The notes under the pieces: generated by a model
What the model was told of the DNA's origin: nothing
What the model saw: only the letters and a program-made list of their open reading frames with translations
Databases searched by the model: none
Made by a program: the position numbers and the translations under genes
NCBI RefSeq assembly: GCF_009905735.1
Contig: NZ_JAAALE010000002.1
Location: 1-64,000 of the forward strand
DNA: 64,000 nucleotides
Origin: Porphyrobacter sp. SLTP
Lineage (GTDB): Bacteria > Pseudomonadota > Alphaproteobacteria > Sphingomonadales > Sphingomonadaceae
Direction of reading: 5' to 3'
Shown: positions 27,601 through 36,129 of the stretch, in pieces
Layout of the letters: every line of letters begins with the position of its first letter
Numbering within the stretch: position 1 is the first letter of the stretch

Positions 27601-28313
27601 GCGGCAAGACCGTGTGGATCATTGGCGAGCATCTGGTAGACTACCTCGCCGAGACTGCGCGCGCCTTCATCGAGGATTGCCATGCCGCCAACGTGGTGCT
27701 GATCACCCGCACCGCCGAAGGCTTCGAGGCGATCAAGGCACAGCTTGATCCCGACACCGCCGCTTCGCTCACATCGCTGGTCAAGACCACCGATATCGAA
27801 GCCGCGATGGACGAGGCGCTGACCGAGTGGGGCAAGCCGACCACGATCCTCTCGACCCCCTTTGCCGCACTTCCCGGCAAGCTGTTCGGGCAGGACGATC
27901 CGCTGACGCCCGAGGAGTTCCGCACCGTGGTGGCCGACAACCTCACCCACCACTTCCGCGTCAGCCGTCGCGCGTCGCTCTATGATGATTGCCAGCTGGT
28001 GCTGACCAGCCCTGATGTGCCGATGGGCGACAAGTCTCCGGCCTTCGCGCTGGCGAACTTCATCAAGACCACGCTTCACGCCTTCACCGCGACCCTCGCC
28101 GTCGAGAACGAGCGGCTGGTGCATGACGTGCCGGTGAACCAGATCAACCTCACCCGCCGGGTGCAGTCCGAAGAACCGCGCGATCTCGACGAGCATCTCG
28201 AAGAGGTGCGCCGCTTTGCCCGCGCGGTGCTGCTGGTCGGCGCGCCGCTGCCGGATGCGGAAGACTCGCGCTACCGTGCGCGGATCTATCGCGGTATGTC
28301 GATGACGGTGTGA
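24618..28313 (+). CDS. mcr: Bifunctional malonyl-CoA reductase
   Basis: This 1231-aa protein matches in size and layout the Chloroflexus malonyl-CoA reductase (about 1220 aa). It reduces malonyl-CoA to malonate semialdehyde and on to 3-hydroxypropionate with two NADPH. The N-terminal SDR half has [10 protein letters not shown] near 27-36 and Y190/K194 (YVVPK). The C-terminal half starts near 570 with TGGSAGIGG and has Y743/K747 (YAVSK). In the known enzyme the C-terminal half makes malonate semialdehyde and the N-terminal half reduces it. Start ATG 24618 has GAGGAG 5 bases upstream. accA follows 17 bases after the stop. Confidence 0.93.
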   Translation: MAASKPNTKAAPGETITGRLAGKIAVVTGAAGNLGGHIVTHYLAEGATVVMTGRTPDRTKAAADALIKATGADPSRIATVALDGGDIASVRAAIAEVVAKFGRIDILVNNAGSAGPKQPIENLPLSADELAALQKQGSTDSETVGDALRNIFGVAWNVARVAAEHIPEGGSIINVSTIFSRTPYYARAAYVVPKAAMNAWSRELSLELGPKGIRVNLVYPGPIESERIRNVFAAMDAARGDDAGTTATQFFDMMSLERATGGNAKAKTFPTPTDIATTCVFLGSDESAAYNGHDFEVTHGMSVRKEQRSTYLARPTMRSMDGTGLAVLIAAGDNFEEALEIAQVQLACGAEVVLGLPRAADVAIAEKRCKALGLSDKLAIIRFSRKDPAGMEEALEDYTKGGTPVSGALFLPALSAGELAGAITEADDSVVEALMDAELAGNMALARTLSRYWKRHDNLLQPPRFVFVSHASDGKGDIYGHILRAATEQLIRIWRDESEIDTAHGRRRQAEWGNQIVRFTNTEAENIRFTAGHAARILLKESKLGEITLYVPSNIGEATGARKAMPGFSENITGLHLGKVALITGGSAGIGGQVARLLALAGGKVMMVARRESELAVARARIVSELEDIGFAGVERRVQTLANVDVSNFESLKGAVDATLKAFGRIDYLINNAGVAGAEDMVVDMGVDAWNYTLDANLVSNYFLMHHVAPLMKAQGSGYILNVSSYFGGEKYLAVAYPNRADYAVSKAGQRAMVESMARYLGPEVQFNAIAPGPVDGDRLSGTGGKPGLFERRGKLILENKRLNAVHAAAIKAIRRGVRVEAVLARLARNDTTKMSHDTNNPRELRELALACAREGDGACTWDQYLLTPTIAAALIGRLRQAGLFLDAPEWNDRPATPENDADWLLRVPPEDTPFLPADKIAVEAKKVGTGVLSKLYLGKMPTEHDVAQATVFFLADRAVSGETFMPSGGLSVERSTTERELFGSPKQERLDQMRGKTVWIIGEHLVDYLAETARAFIEDCHAANVVLITRTAEGFEAIKAQLDPDTAASLTSLVKTTDIEAAMDEALTEWGKPTTILSTPFAALPGKLFGQDDPLTPEEFRTVVADNLTHHFRVSRRASLYDDCQLVLTSPDVPMGDKSPAFALANFIKTTLHAFTATLAVENERLVHDVPVNQINLTRRVQSEEPRDLDEHLEEVRRFARAVLLVGAPLPDAEDSRYRARIYRGMSMTV

Positions 28314-28329
28314 TGGGCTGCGCGAGGCG

Positions 28330-29256
28330 ATGATCCAGTATCTGCCGTTCGAAAAACCGATCGAGGCGCTCGACAAGCATGTGGCGGAGCTGTCCGCCCA
28401 TGCCGAGGGCACCGAGGAAGCGCGGATGCTGCGCGAGCGGGCGGACAAGCTGCTTGCGGACACCTATGCGCGGCTGACCCCGTGGCAGCGCACGCTGGTG
28501 GCGCGCCATCCCCAGCGCCCGCGGTTCGAGAAGCTGGTGGCGGGGTTGTTCGAGGACTTCCTGCCGATCGCGGGCGACCGTGTGTTCGGGGACGATCAGG
28601 CAATCATCGGCGGCTTTGCCCGGTTCGAAGGCCGCAAGGTGGTGGTGATCGGCCATGTGAAGGGCGAGGACACGCCCGGACGGCTCAAGCACAATTTCGG
28701 CATGGCCCGGCCCGAAGGCTATCGCAAGGCGATCCGGCTGATGGAGCTGGCTGACCGTTTCGGCCTGCCGGTGGTGACGCTGGTGGACACCCCCGGCGCG
28801 TTCCCCGGGGTCGATGCCGAAGCGCGCGGGCAAGCCGAAGCCATTGCCCGCTCGACCGAGGCGTGCCTTGCCTTGGGTGTGCCCTTGATCGCGGTGATCA
28901 TCGGCGAAGGCGGGTCAGGCGGCGCGGTGGCGCTGGCGGCGGCGAACCGGGTGCTGATGATGGAACACGCGGTCTATTCGGTGATCTCGCCCGAAGGCTG
29001 CGCCTCGATCCTGTGGCGCAGCGCCGCGCAGGCCGCCACCGCAGCCGAGGCGATGCGGGTGACGGCGGGCGACCTGCTCAAATTGGGCGTGATCCACCGC
29101 ATCGTTTACGAACCCAAAGGCGGCGCGCACCGGGATGCTGCCGAGACCGTCAAGCGCCTCACGCTCGCCTTGCGCGCGGAACTGAACGCGCTGTCGGCGC
29201 TGACGCCCGCCGAGCTTCGGCGCGAGCGTGAGGACTTCTTCCTGCGCTTGGGCTAG
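28330..29256 (+). CDS. accA: Acetyl-CoA carboxylase carboxyltransferase subunit alpha
   Basis: This 308-aa AccA forms, with AccD, the carboxyltransferase that makes malonyl-CoA. Hallmarks are [55 protein letters not shown] and [11 protein letters not shown]. No accB, accC or accD is adjacent. Its position 17 bases after mcr makes it part of the 3-hydroxypropionate cluster, supplying the substrate of Mcr. Whether it is the only accA of the genome or a pathway-specific paralogue cannot be decided from the window; the tight linkage favours a special role. Confidence 0.95.
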   Translation: MIQYLPFEKPIEALDKHVAELSAHAEGTEEARMLRERADKLLADTYARLTPWQRTLVARHPQRPRFEKLVAGLFEDFLPIAGDRVFGDDQAIIGGFARFEGRKVVVIGHVKGEDTPGRLKHNFGMARPEGYRKAIRLMELADRFGLPVVTLVDTPGAFPGVDAEARGQAEAIARSTEACLALGVPLIAVIIGEGGSGGAVALAAANRVLMMEHAVYSVISPEGCASILWRSAAQAATAAEAMRVTAGDLLKLGVIHRIVYEPKGGAHRDAAETVKRLTLALRAELNALSALTPAELRREREDFFLRLG

Positions 29257-29368
29257 GCGGCGGGCACTACTGAAGCCGAGGGATGGGCGGATTCACTCCA
29301 TGTTCATGGCCCATAGCCAGAACTGCCATCCACCATGCTTCGCCAGTCTCGATCCTAGGAAAACCACT

Positions 29369-30034
29369 GTGTTGCGCGCGGCATTGATCTTGGCGGCTAT
29401 CGTGCCGCTGCCGGGCTTTGCCGCCGTAGCCGAGGACGCTGTGAGCACGGCGCAGCTATCCGCGCATCTGCCCGACCTCGACGACGCCGATCTGCCGCTC
29501 AAGGCCGTGCGCGCCGCGCTCCCTGATTGCGAACCCGGTTGCATCACACCAGGCGAGGCAACCGCGATGGCGTTGTCTGCCGCCGAGGGGGAGGCCCAAC
29601 CCGGCCGATTCCTGCTCGATATTCGGGGCGGCGGGCAGAGCTTTCAGGGCGAACTCGGCACCATGATGTTCGTCAATTCCCGGCAGGATTATGCGACACT
29701 CGGCACGCTCACCATCGCGTTCGAGCCCGAGGCGCTGCAAGCGCTGCTGCGCCGCGCGCAGGTGTGCGGCGCGGCCGACGTGGTCGAGGGCCAGATCACC
29801 GTCAAAGCCTGCTACACCGACGGCCCGCCCGATCTCAACATGTTCACGATGATGCAGCGGCTGAACGGCCGGCGCATCATCGTTGAGGGCGATGTGCGAC
29901 GGCAATGGATCGATTCCCCGATCGGTTCGCCCAGTCCGGTCGCCAACAAGCGCGGCGAACATGAGGTGGGCTATTATCAGGTCTGGGTGCACGTCACCGA
30001 AGCCGCGCAGGTGACCTTCGCCGACGAGGGATAG
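29369..30034 (+). CDS. Exported protein of unknown function
   Basis: From GTG 29369, with AGGA upstream, this is a 221-aa protein with a signal peptide (about 1-19, ending GFAAVAE). The body has a Cys pair (DCEPGC near residue 52) and two further cysteines around 132-147, which could form disulfides in the periplasm. It contains no transmembrane segment after the signal. I do not recognise the family. It starts 112 bases after accA on the same strand and could be cotranscribed, but nothing links it to the pathway. Confidence 0.65.
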   Translation: MLRAALILAAIVPLPGFAAVAEDAVSTAQLSAHLPDLDDADLPLKAVRAALPDCEPGCITPGEATAMALSAAEGEAQPGRFLLDIRGGGQSFQGELGTMMFVNSRQDYATLGTLTIAFEPEALQALLRRAQVCGAADVVEGQITVKACYTDGPPDLNMFTMMQRLNGRRIIVEGDVRRQWIDSPIGSPSPVANKRGEHEVGYYQVWVHVTEAAQVTFADEG

Positions 30035-30363
30035 CGATAGTTGCGGATCGGAGTGCACGATACCGCCACAACAGAAGCCTGCGCCGCCTCTCAGCGATCT
30101 AAGGTGCACCATCCCGCCGCCGCTTCAATCACCGGGTCGGGCTGGGCAGAGCGGGACGCATAGACCTTGAGCGGACAATCGAACCCTGTTCCGCCGCATC
30201 TGCGATGGTGAACGTGTGTTTTCGCTCGAAGCCTGCATTCCGGTTTGGAGTGCCCGCTGCTGGTCTTTGATTATCTGTGAGCACATCTGCATCCAAAGAC
30301 GGCTGACGATGCATCTAACCTGTCGACACCCTGCATGGCTTTGCCTTCCACGGAGAGACGACA
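30035..30363. other. Intergenic stretch, nothing recognised
   Basis: These 329 bases show no convincing coding frame, tRNA, repeat of the window's REP families or strong hairpin. The promoter of the downstream serine hydrolase is expected here. GGAGAG at 30352-30357 is its likely ribosome-binding site. Confidence 0.5.
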
Positions 30364-31854
30364 GTGAACCGAGCATTCCGGAATATCCTCTACAGCGCCG
30401 CCTTCCTTGCGCCCCTGCTGGCTGGCGCGCCAGCTCTGGCCGGGCCGGTCAGCACGACGCTTCCTGATACTGAAGCGGGGCGGATCGGCGCGGCGGTCAT
30501 CGCGCAGATCAATGCGGGTCGCCCCGAGCAGACCGAAGCGTGGGCGCCCACCATCCTGTCGCCCGCGTTCGATCCGGCGGCCAAGGAGGCGATCCTGACG
30601 CAGCTGGCCGTCGCCGCCCGCGAGAGCGGCGGGGTGGATTTCGTGGACGCGCGCACGCAGGGACCGCCGGGTATGCTGGTGGTGACCATCAAGGCACGTC
30701 GCACCGGACAGCTGGCCGCGCTTGTCCTGCTGCCCGACCTGGAGCAGCCCGGAAAGCTCGTCATGGCAGATCTGGTCCCAGTCGATCCGCCCGAGCTCTA
30801 TGCGGACTGGCCCAAGGCAGGCGCATCGCCGGACGAGATCGCGCGCCTCGCCAAAGCCGCGCTCGACCGGCTGGCATACACCGCCGACTTCTCCGGGTGC
30901 CTCACGATATCGGATGGCGCCGCGACCATATTCGACCAGTGCCGTGGCCTTGCTGACCGCAGCTTCGGCACAATGAGCGATGCAGAAACCAAATTTCGCA
31001 TCGGTTCCATGAACAAGATGTTCACGGCCGTGGGGATCGGGCAGCTTGTCGAAGCGGGCAAGCTGCGCTGGGACACGAGCCTCAGCGAGGTGATGCCGGA
31101 ATATCCCGATCAGGCGGCGGCGGCCAAAATGACAGTCTGGCAGCTGCTGCATCACACGGCCGGGCTCGGCGATTTCTTTGTGCCGGAGTTTTTCCAGAAC
31201 CGCGAGACGTTCGTCGATCCGGCGGACTATCTCGATCTGATTTCCCGCCAGCCAACGCTGTTCGAACCGGGCGCGGACTGGAGCTACAGCAATGCCGGCT
31301 ACGTGTTGCTGGGAAGGGTCATCGAGAAGGTCTCCGGCGAGAGCTATTTCGACTACATCCAGCGGCACATCTTCGCGCCTGCCAAGATGGTGGCCAGCGG
31401 GTATGACACGCAGGAGGACGTGACCCCGAAGCTCGCGACCGGCTATTTCCGGGAAGGCGCCTTTGCCACGACCTGGAAAGCGAACTGGCTGACTCTGCCC
31501 TTCAAGGGGAGCCCCGCCGGGGGCGGCTATTCGACCAACGCCGATCTGCTGCGTTTTTCCGGCGCGCTGCGCAGCGGCGAGCTGGTCGGGGCGGAGACGC
31601 TCGCTGCGATGTTTGTCGACAGCGTGCCGGTGGGTCCCGGCGCCTATGCCGCCGGCTTCGGCGAGCGATTGTCCAACAACCGCCACATTCGCGGCCACGC
31701 GGGCGGCGCGCCGGGGATGAGCGCCAATCTCGCCATCGTCTGGGAGACGGGAGCGACCGTCGCCATCACGAGCAATCAGGGCGACACCCCCACGGCCATG
31801 CTGCTCAGCGAGCGGCTCGCCGACCTTCTTGCCGGGCAGGAGGCCGCGCCATGA
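30364..31854 (+). CDS. Exported serine hydrolase, beta-lactamase/DD-peptidase fold (class C-like)
   Basis: This 496-aa protein has a signal peptide (about 1-26, ending GAPALAG). About 150 residues follow that are not part of the catalytic fold and may be a Sel1/NTF2-like or lipocalin-like lead domain, not recognised. The serine hydrolase domain has SxxK (GSMNK), YxN (YSNAGY) and an HAGG motif in place of KTG, as in esterases and peptidases of family S12. It probably acts in the periplasm on an ester, peptide or cell-wall bond; true beta-lactamase activity is not implied. The start is GTG. Confidence 0.85.
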   Translation: MNRAFRNILYSAAFLAPLLAGAPALAGPVSTTLPDTEAGRIGAAVIAQINAGRPEQTEAWAPTILSPAFDPAAKEAILTQLAVAARESGGVDFVDARTQGPPGMLVVTIKARRTGQLAALVLLPDLEQPGKLVMADLVPVDPPELYADWPKAGASPDEIARLAKAALDRLAYTADFSGCLTISDGAATIFDQCRGLADRSFGTMSDAETKFRIGSMNKMFTAVGIGQLVEAGKLRWDTSLSEVMPEYPDQAAAAKMTVWQLLHHTAGLGDFFVPEFFQNRETFVDPADYLDLISRQPTLFEPGADWSYSNAGYVLLGRVIEKVSGESYFDYIQRHIFAPAKMVASGYDTQEDVTPKLATGYFREGAFATTWKANWLTLPFKGSPAGGGYSTNADLLRFSGALRSGELVGAETLAAMFVDSVPVGPGAYAAGFGERLSNNRHIRGHAGGAPGMSANLAIVWETGATVAITSNQGDTPTAMLLSERLADLLAGQEAAP

Positions 31855-31906
31855 TGGACACACCCGCCGGTCTGCTAGGGTGCCAGAAACAAGAGGAGCA
31901 CGCCTG

Positions 31907-32281
31907 ATGGAGCTACTGCCGTTCTTCATTCCGACCATCATCATGGTGACGCCGATCATCATCCTGCTGATCTTTCTGCGTTATCGTGCCCGCCAAACCC
32001 AAGAGCGCTATCGCACCCTGCTGGCGCTCGCCGATAAGGGGGCGGAGTTGCCGCCCGGGCTGCTCGCCGAAGCGCAAGACCCCGATGCCGACCGCCGCCG
32101 TGCGCTGGTGCTTATGGGCGGGGGTCTCGGGGTGATGGCGATGTGCGCGGCCCTCCCGTTCGAGATGCACGATGGTGCGCGTATCTCCAGCCTGTGGGGG
32201 ATCGGCCTCCTGCCGCTGATGATAGGTCTGGGCTATCTCGCGAACTGGTGGCTCAACCGGCGTGACGATATGCGTGACTGA
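31907..32281 (+). CDS. Small inner-membrane protein (DUF6249-like)
   Basis: This 124-aa protein has an N-terminal transmembrane helix (about 5-24), a soluble basic stretch with YRTLLALADKGAELP, and two more hydrophobic helices (about 65-82 and 92-112). The pattern of one helix, a short cytoplasmic segment, then two helices is typical of membrane proteins encoded next to ECF sigma factors. It starts 52 bases after the serine hydrolase with GAGGA upstream and overlaps the sigma gene, so it likely senses or modulates that system. Confidence 0.75.
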   Translation: MELLPFFIPTIIMVTPIIILLIFLRYRARQTQERYRTLLALADKGAELPPGLLAEAQDPDADRRRALVLMGGGLGVMAMCAALPFEMHDGARISSLWGIGLLPLMIGLGYLANWWLNRRDDMRD

Positions 32282-32849
32282 CAGCGAGGCCGAAGCACGG
32301 ATCGATCAGGCGCTGGTCGCGCGCGCGCTGCTGGCTGGCGATGCCCGCGCCTTCGAGCAGCTTGTCCGCCGCCATCAGGGTATGGTCCGCGCGCAGCTGC
32401 GCCGCCTGCTTCATGGCGATGCCGCGCGCGCGGATGATCTGGCGCAGGAAACCTTCCTGCTCGCATGGCGCAAGCTGCACCAGTTCCGGGGCGAGTCGCG
32501 TTTTGCCACCTGGCTCTACCGGATCGCCTATTTCTGCTTTCTGCAATCCGCGCGCAGGTCGCCGCTCCCCGCGGATCCGCGCGGCGACGAGGCCGCCGGA
32601 GCGCAGCCATCGGTGAGCGGGGAGGTTGCGCTTCGGCTCGATCTGGAGCGCGCGATGCGCGGACTGTCTGGTGACGAGCAGGCCGTTCTGCTGCACGTCG
32701 CGCAGCTCGGCCTCAGTCACGAGGAGGCCGCCTATGTGCTCTCAATGCCGCTCGGCACGGTGAAATCCCATGCGCGGCGCGGGAAGGACAAGTTGCGGCA
32801 GATGCTTGCCGATTGGCAGGGTGCATCTCTGGAAGGAGACGGGCCATGA
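32274..32849 (+). CDS. ECF-type RNA polymerase sigma factor
   Basis: This 191-aa sigma-70 family protein has region 2 (about 30-95) with DDLAQETFLLAWRKLHQF and ATWLYRIAYF. Region 4 (about 130-180) has LSHEEAAYVLSMPLGTVKSH, the DNA-binding helix-turn-helix. No extra C-terminal domain is present. GTG 32274 is used as the start (alternative GTG 32262); both overlap the membrane protein gene. The stop overlaps the next gene by four bases. It probably directs a small cell-envelope or stress regulon, kept silent by the neighbouring membrane protein(s). Confidence 0.9.
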   Translation: MTDSEAEARIDQALVARALLAGDARAFEQLVRRHQGMVRAQLRRLLHGDAARADDLAQETFLLAWRKLHQFRGESRFATWLYRIAYFCFLQSARRSPLPADPRGDEAAGAQPSVSGEVALRLDLERAMRGLSGDEQAVLLHVAQLGLSHEEAAYVLSMPLGTVKSHARRGKDKLRQMLADWQGASLEGDGP

Positions 32850-33175
32850 ATGACGAAATTGACGATGGGATCGATCGCCTGCTGCGTGCTGCCGCGCCTG
32901 AGCCGGTCGAGGACGAGGGCTTTTGCGCAAGGCTTGCCGAGGCGCTACCACCGCGCCGTTCGCGCGCCAGATGGCCGCTCGCGCTCGGCATTGTCGCAGG
33001 GATTGCGGCGTGCTGGATCACCATGGGATCGGCTCAGGTCACGCAGGCTGGCTGGCAAGATTGGCTGGCGGGCGAGCTGACGCCGTCGGCGCTTGTGCTG
33101 CTTGCGGCCGCAGCCGGCCTCTGTTTGCTGGCACTGGCCTGGACGCTCGCCGAGGCGCAAGAACAGGCTTCGTAG
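32846..33175 (+). CDS. Putative anti-sigma factor (membrane protein)
   Basis: This 109-aa protein begins with a soluble, acidic N-terminal segment (about 1-45, MNDEIDDGIDRLLRAAAP), as expected for a sigma-binding domain. Two hydrophobic helices follow (about 48-66 and 84-102). The gene overlaps the sigma factor stop by four bases (ATGA). Anti-sigma identity is inferred from position and topology; no zinc-binding HxxxCxxC motif is present. Confidence 0.7.
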   Translation: MNDEIDDGIDRLLRAAAPEPVEDEGFCARLAEALPPRRSRARWPLALGIVAGIAACWITMGSAQVTQAGWQDWLAGELTPSALVLLAAAAGLCLLALAWTLAEAQEQAS

Positions 33176-33290
33176 GACCGCGCACTGCCTATGATGCTCG
33201 GCGCGAAAGCCCCTTCACCCGCTTGGCAATGCCCGCTAGGCCAAGCGCTCATTGCTCTTGATCGAGCATCGGTCAGCGACAGGAACCCAG

Positions 33291-35138
33291 ATGACACGCA
33301 CATTTTCTTGCAGCCTTGCCACTGTTATCGCCGCGCTGATGCTGCCGAGCGCGGCCGCGCTGGCGCAGGATAGTGCCGCCGCTGTCGCTGCTCCGGGCGC
33401 AGATTTCGCGCAGGAAGATGCGCGCTTGACCGCCTTTCTCGATGCGGAATTTGCCGAGTGGCTGAAAATGCAGCCCCAGCTTGCCACCCGATTGGGGATG
33501 CAAGAGGGCGGGGATCGCTGGAACGACATTGGTGATGCAGCAGCCAGCGCGCAGGTTGCTTGGCGTGCAGCCAGCGTGGCCAAGATGCGCAGCGCATTCG
33601 ACCGCGCCCGGCTGTCGCCCGAAGCGCAGGTCAATTTCGACATCTGGGCGCTTGAGGCAGAGCGCGCGGCTGAATCACAGAAGTTTCGGGTCTACCGCCC
33701 ACCGTTCTATTCGCGGCTGTATTCTGCGCACAGCCAACTGCCCGATTTTCTGGTCAACACCCACACGGTCGCAGACCGAACCGATCTGACGAATTACATC
33801 GCTCGCCTGCGCGGCATTCCGGCTGTGCTTGATCTTGCCATCGAACGTACCAGGGCGAGCGAGGCGGCGGGCATTCGTGTGCCGCGCTTCCAGATTGAAA
33901 CTATCATTGCAGGCAGCCGCCAACTGATTACCGGCGCGCCCTACGGGGACGGCCCGGATGCAGCGCTTTGGGCGGACGTCAAGGCCAAGACCGAGGCATT
34001 GGTTGCCGCTGGCAAGCTCACGCGCGGCGATGCCGATGCGCTGCTGGACGAGGCGCGCAGCGCCATTGTTGATTTGCAACCCGCTTACCAGCGGGTGATT
34101 GCCTGGGCTGAAGCGCGCCTGCCCGATGCGCCCAGCGGTCGGGTTGGGGCGATCACGCTACCGGGCGGCGCTGACTATTACGCCGCCGAGCTGAAGCTCA
34201 ACACCACCACCGATCTGACCGCGGAGCAGATCCACGCGATTGGTCGCTCGGAAGTGGCGCGGATTGAGGCCGAGCAGGATGCGCTGGCGCAGAGCGCGGG
34301 TTTTGCCGATCGGCACGCCTATTACGACGAACGCGCCCGGCTCTTCCCACCGCGTCCCTATGACGATGCGGCGCGCGCCGAATATCTCGCCACAGCCAAC
34401 GCCTTCGTCACCAAGACCCGCACCTTGCTCGAACCCTATTTCGGCACCTTGCCCGCCTATGGCATCGAGGTGGTGCGCGAACCGGCTTTCTCGGAAGTGG
34501 CAGGCGGCGCTGCCCACGCTTCGGCCCCCAGCCCCGATGGTTCGCGCCCGGCGCGCACCTATGTGCACCTTGTCGGCAACACGCCCGATCCTGCAGCGAT
34601 GTTCACGCTGATGTGTCATGAGGCGATCCCCGGCCATAACATGCAGGGCGACATTCAGGTGCGCCAGAGCGGCGGGCCCAAATTCCGCTCGGTCACTGGC
34701 TATGTTGCGTTTGGCGAAGGTTGGGGCCTCTATGCCGAGGCCATGTGCAAGGAAATGGGCGCGTTCCCCGACATTGCGGCCGATTTCATGCGGCTGGATG
34801 CCGAACTGTTCCGCGCGGCGCGGCTAGTGGTCGATACGGGCCTCCACGCACTCGGCTGGACCGAGGATGAAGCGGTCGAATACATGAACATCACCGGCCG
34901 CCAGCCGCTGCAACGGTCGCGGTCGGAGGTGCGCCGCTACATCACGCTGCCCGGACAGGCCACCGGCTACAAGATCGGCATGATCAAGATCATCGAGCAG
35001 CGGCGCAAGGCTGAGGCCGCGCTCGGTAGCAAGTTCGACATAAAGGGCTTCCACGACCTGCTGATAGCTTCGGGTTCACAGCCCCTGTCGATCCTTGAAC
35101 GCCGCGTCGATGAGTGGATCGCCCGCCGTTCGATGTGA
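33291..35138 (+). CDS. Exported DUF885 peptidase-like protein
   Basis: This 615-aa protein has a signal peptide (about 1-26, ending AAALAQD). The mostly helical DUF885 domain fills the rest. It carries the zinc-peptidase-like motif HEAIPGH (about residue 443), followed by a Glu-rich GWGLYAEAMCKEMG segment that would supply the third ligand. Members are thought to be secreted metallopeptidases, but substrates are unknown. Start ATG 33291 has AGGAA upstream. It stands alone, followed by tRNA-Thr on the other strand. Confidence 0.88.
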   Translation: MTRTFSCSLATVIAALMLPSAAALAQDSAAAVAAPGADFAQEDARLTAFLDAEFAEWLKMQPQLATRLGMQEGGDRWNDIGDAAASAQVAWRAASVAKMRSAFDRARLSPEAQVNFDIWALEAERAAESQKFRVYRPPFYSRLYSAHSQLPDFLVNTHTVADRTDLTNYIARLRGIPAVLDLAIERTRASEAAGIRVPRFQIETIIAGSRQLITGAPYGDGPDAALWADVKAKTEALVAAGKLTRGDADALLDEARSAIVDLQPAYQRVIAWAEARLPDAPSGRVGAITLPGGADYYAAELKLNTTTDLTAEQIHAIGRSEVARIEAEQDALAQSAGFADRHAYYDERARLFPPRPYDDAARAEYLATANAFVTKTRTLLEPYFGTLPAYGIEVVREPAFSEVAGGAAHASAPSPDGSRPARTYVHLVGNTPDPAAMFTLMCHEAIPGHNMQGDIQVRQSGGPKFRSVTGYVAFGEGWGLYAEAMCKEMGAFPDIAADFMRLDAELFRAARLVVDTGLHALGWTEDEAVEYMNITGRQPLQRSRSEVRRYITLPGQATGYKIGMIKIIEQRRKAEAALGSKFDIKGFHDLLIASGSQPLSILERRVDEWIARRSM

Positions 35139-35149
35139 TTGCAGATCGG

Positions 35150-35222
<73 letters not shown>

Positions 35223-35244
35223 TCACCGTGAGCGCGCCTTAAAC

Positions 35245-36129
35245 TCACCACGCACCGAAAGTCCAGCCTTCGGTGCGGGCGATGTCGGGGGTGAGGGTGG
35301 GCGGGTGCCATAGATCCCGCTCTCCGTGCACGCGACGCAGCCAGGAGGCGGTCAGCAGCGCGTCGGAGGAGTGGTCGTCGATTGCGCCCGTCCCTTGCAC
35401 CGGCGGCGAGCCGAGCGCGTCCAGGGCGTCGTTGAGGGCCTCGTAGCTTCTGATCTTGGTTGCCGACCCTGTCACTCCGCCGAGGCGCGCGGCCATCGAA
35501 GTGTAGATCTCGGTCACGACCGAGCCTTCCTGCGGCAGCGGATCGACCGGCCAGACCGGCACCTTCCCGCCGAGCCGGTGCAGCATCCGCATCCCCGTCA
35601 GGCTCGACTTGCCGACTTGGGCCGCGCCGACGAGGTTGAAATTGCTTACCGGGCGCACGCCCTGCTGGCGCTGGGCGGCCTCGGCCACGCGGAAGCGGCC
35701 TTCGCGGGTGGCTGCGCCGGGGAGGAGGAAGCGGTCCCCTGTCGACCCCGCGCCGTGACGGAAATAGCGCGAGGCCTCGGGATGGGTCACAAATCCGCCC
35801 GCTTCAAGGTGCGGATAACCGGCACATAACCCGTCGATCAGCGCCCATAAACCCCGCGCGTCGGCAGGCGAAGCGTCCCATTCAGGGAAGAACGCCCCGG
35901 AATCGACAAAGGGCAGCGAAATGCCGAGGTCGAGACCGACCAGCGTGGCGCCCGGCAGATTGTGCAGAAGCGCCAGGACCTCGCTCCGTGCCCAGCCTTT
36001 CGGATCGGGCGGGCTAATCAGGACCGGCGCCCCGCCCTCAGCCAGCGCGAGGGCCAGCGCGATGCCCTTTTGCCGCGCGCCTTTTGCGCCCGACCAGTCG
36101 ACGGCGAGGAAGTGCGTGAAGCGGGTCAT
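35245..36129 (-). CDS. Predicted RNase H-fold nuclease-like protein (DUF429-like)
   Basis: This 294-aa protein begins MTRFTHFLAVDWSGAKG. The DWSGA motif near residue 10, together with LVGLDLGISLPF near 62 and a late acidic DDHSSDALLTA, fits the RNase H-like fold of DUF429-type proteins, with Asp/Glu residues placed to bind metal. Activity is not proven for the family. The start ATG overlaps the rarA stop by four bases, so it is coupled to a recombination protein and may act on branched DNA. Confidence 0.7.
   Translation of the reverse strand: MTRFTHFLAVDWSGAKGARQKGIALALALAEGGAPVLISPPDPKGWARSEVLALLHNLPGATLVGLDLGISLPFVDSGAFFPEWDASPADARGLWALIDGLCAGYPHLEAGGFVTHPEASRYFRHGAGSTGDRFLLPGAATREGRFRVAEAAQRQQGVRPVSNFNLVGAAQVGKSSLTGMRMLHRLGGKVPVWPVDPLPQEGSVVTEIYTSMAARLGGVTGSATKIRSYEALNDALDALGSPPVQGTGAIDDHSSDALLTASWLRRVHGERDLWHPPTLTPDIARTEGWTFGAW

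Noticed and set aside
26376..28463. Long minus-strand frames opposite mcr (also 24594-26345)
   Set aside because: Shadows of the malonyl-CoA reductase gene with biased composition.
30364..31854. Antibiotic-resistance beta-lactamase
   Set aside because: The S12-type motifs include HAGG rather than KTG and there is a long extra N-terminal part, so an esterase or peptidase role is more likely.
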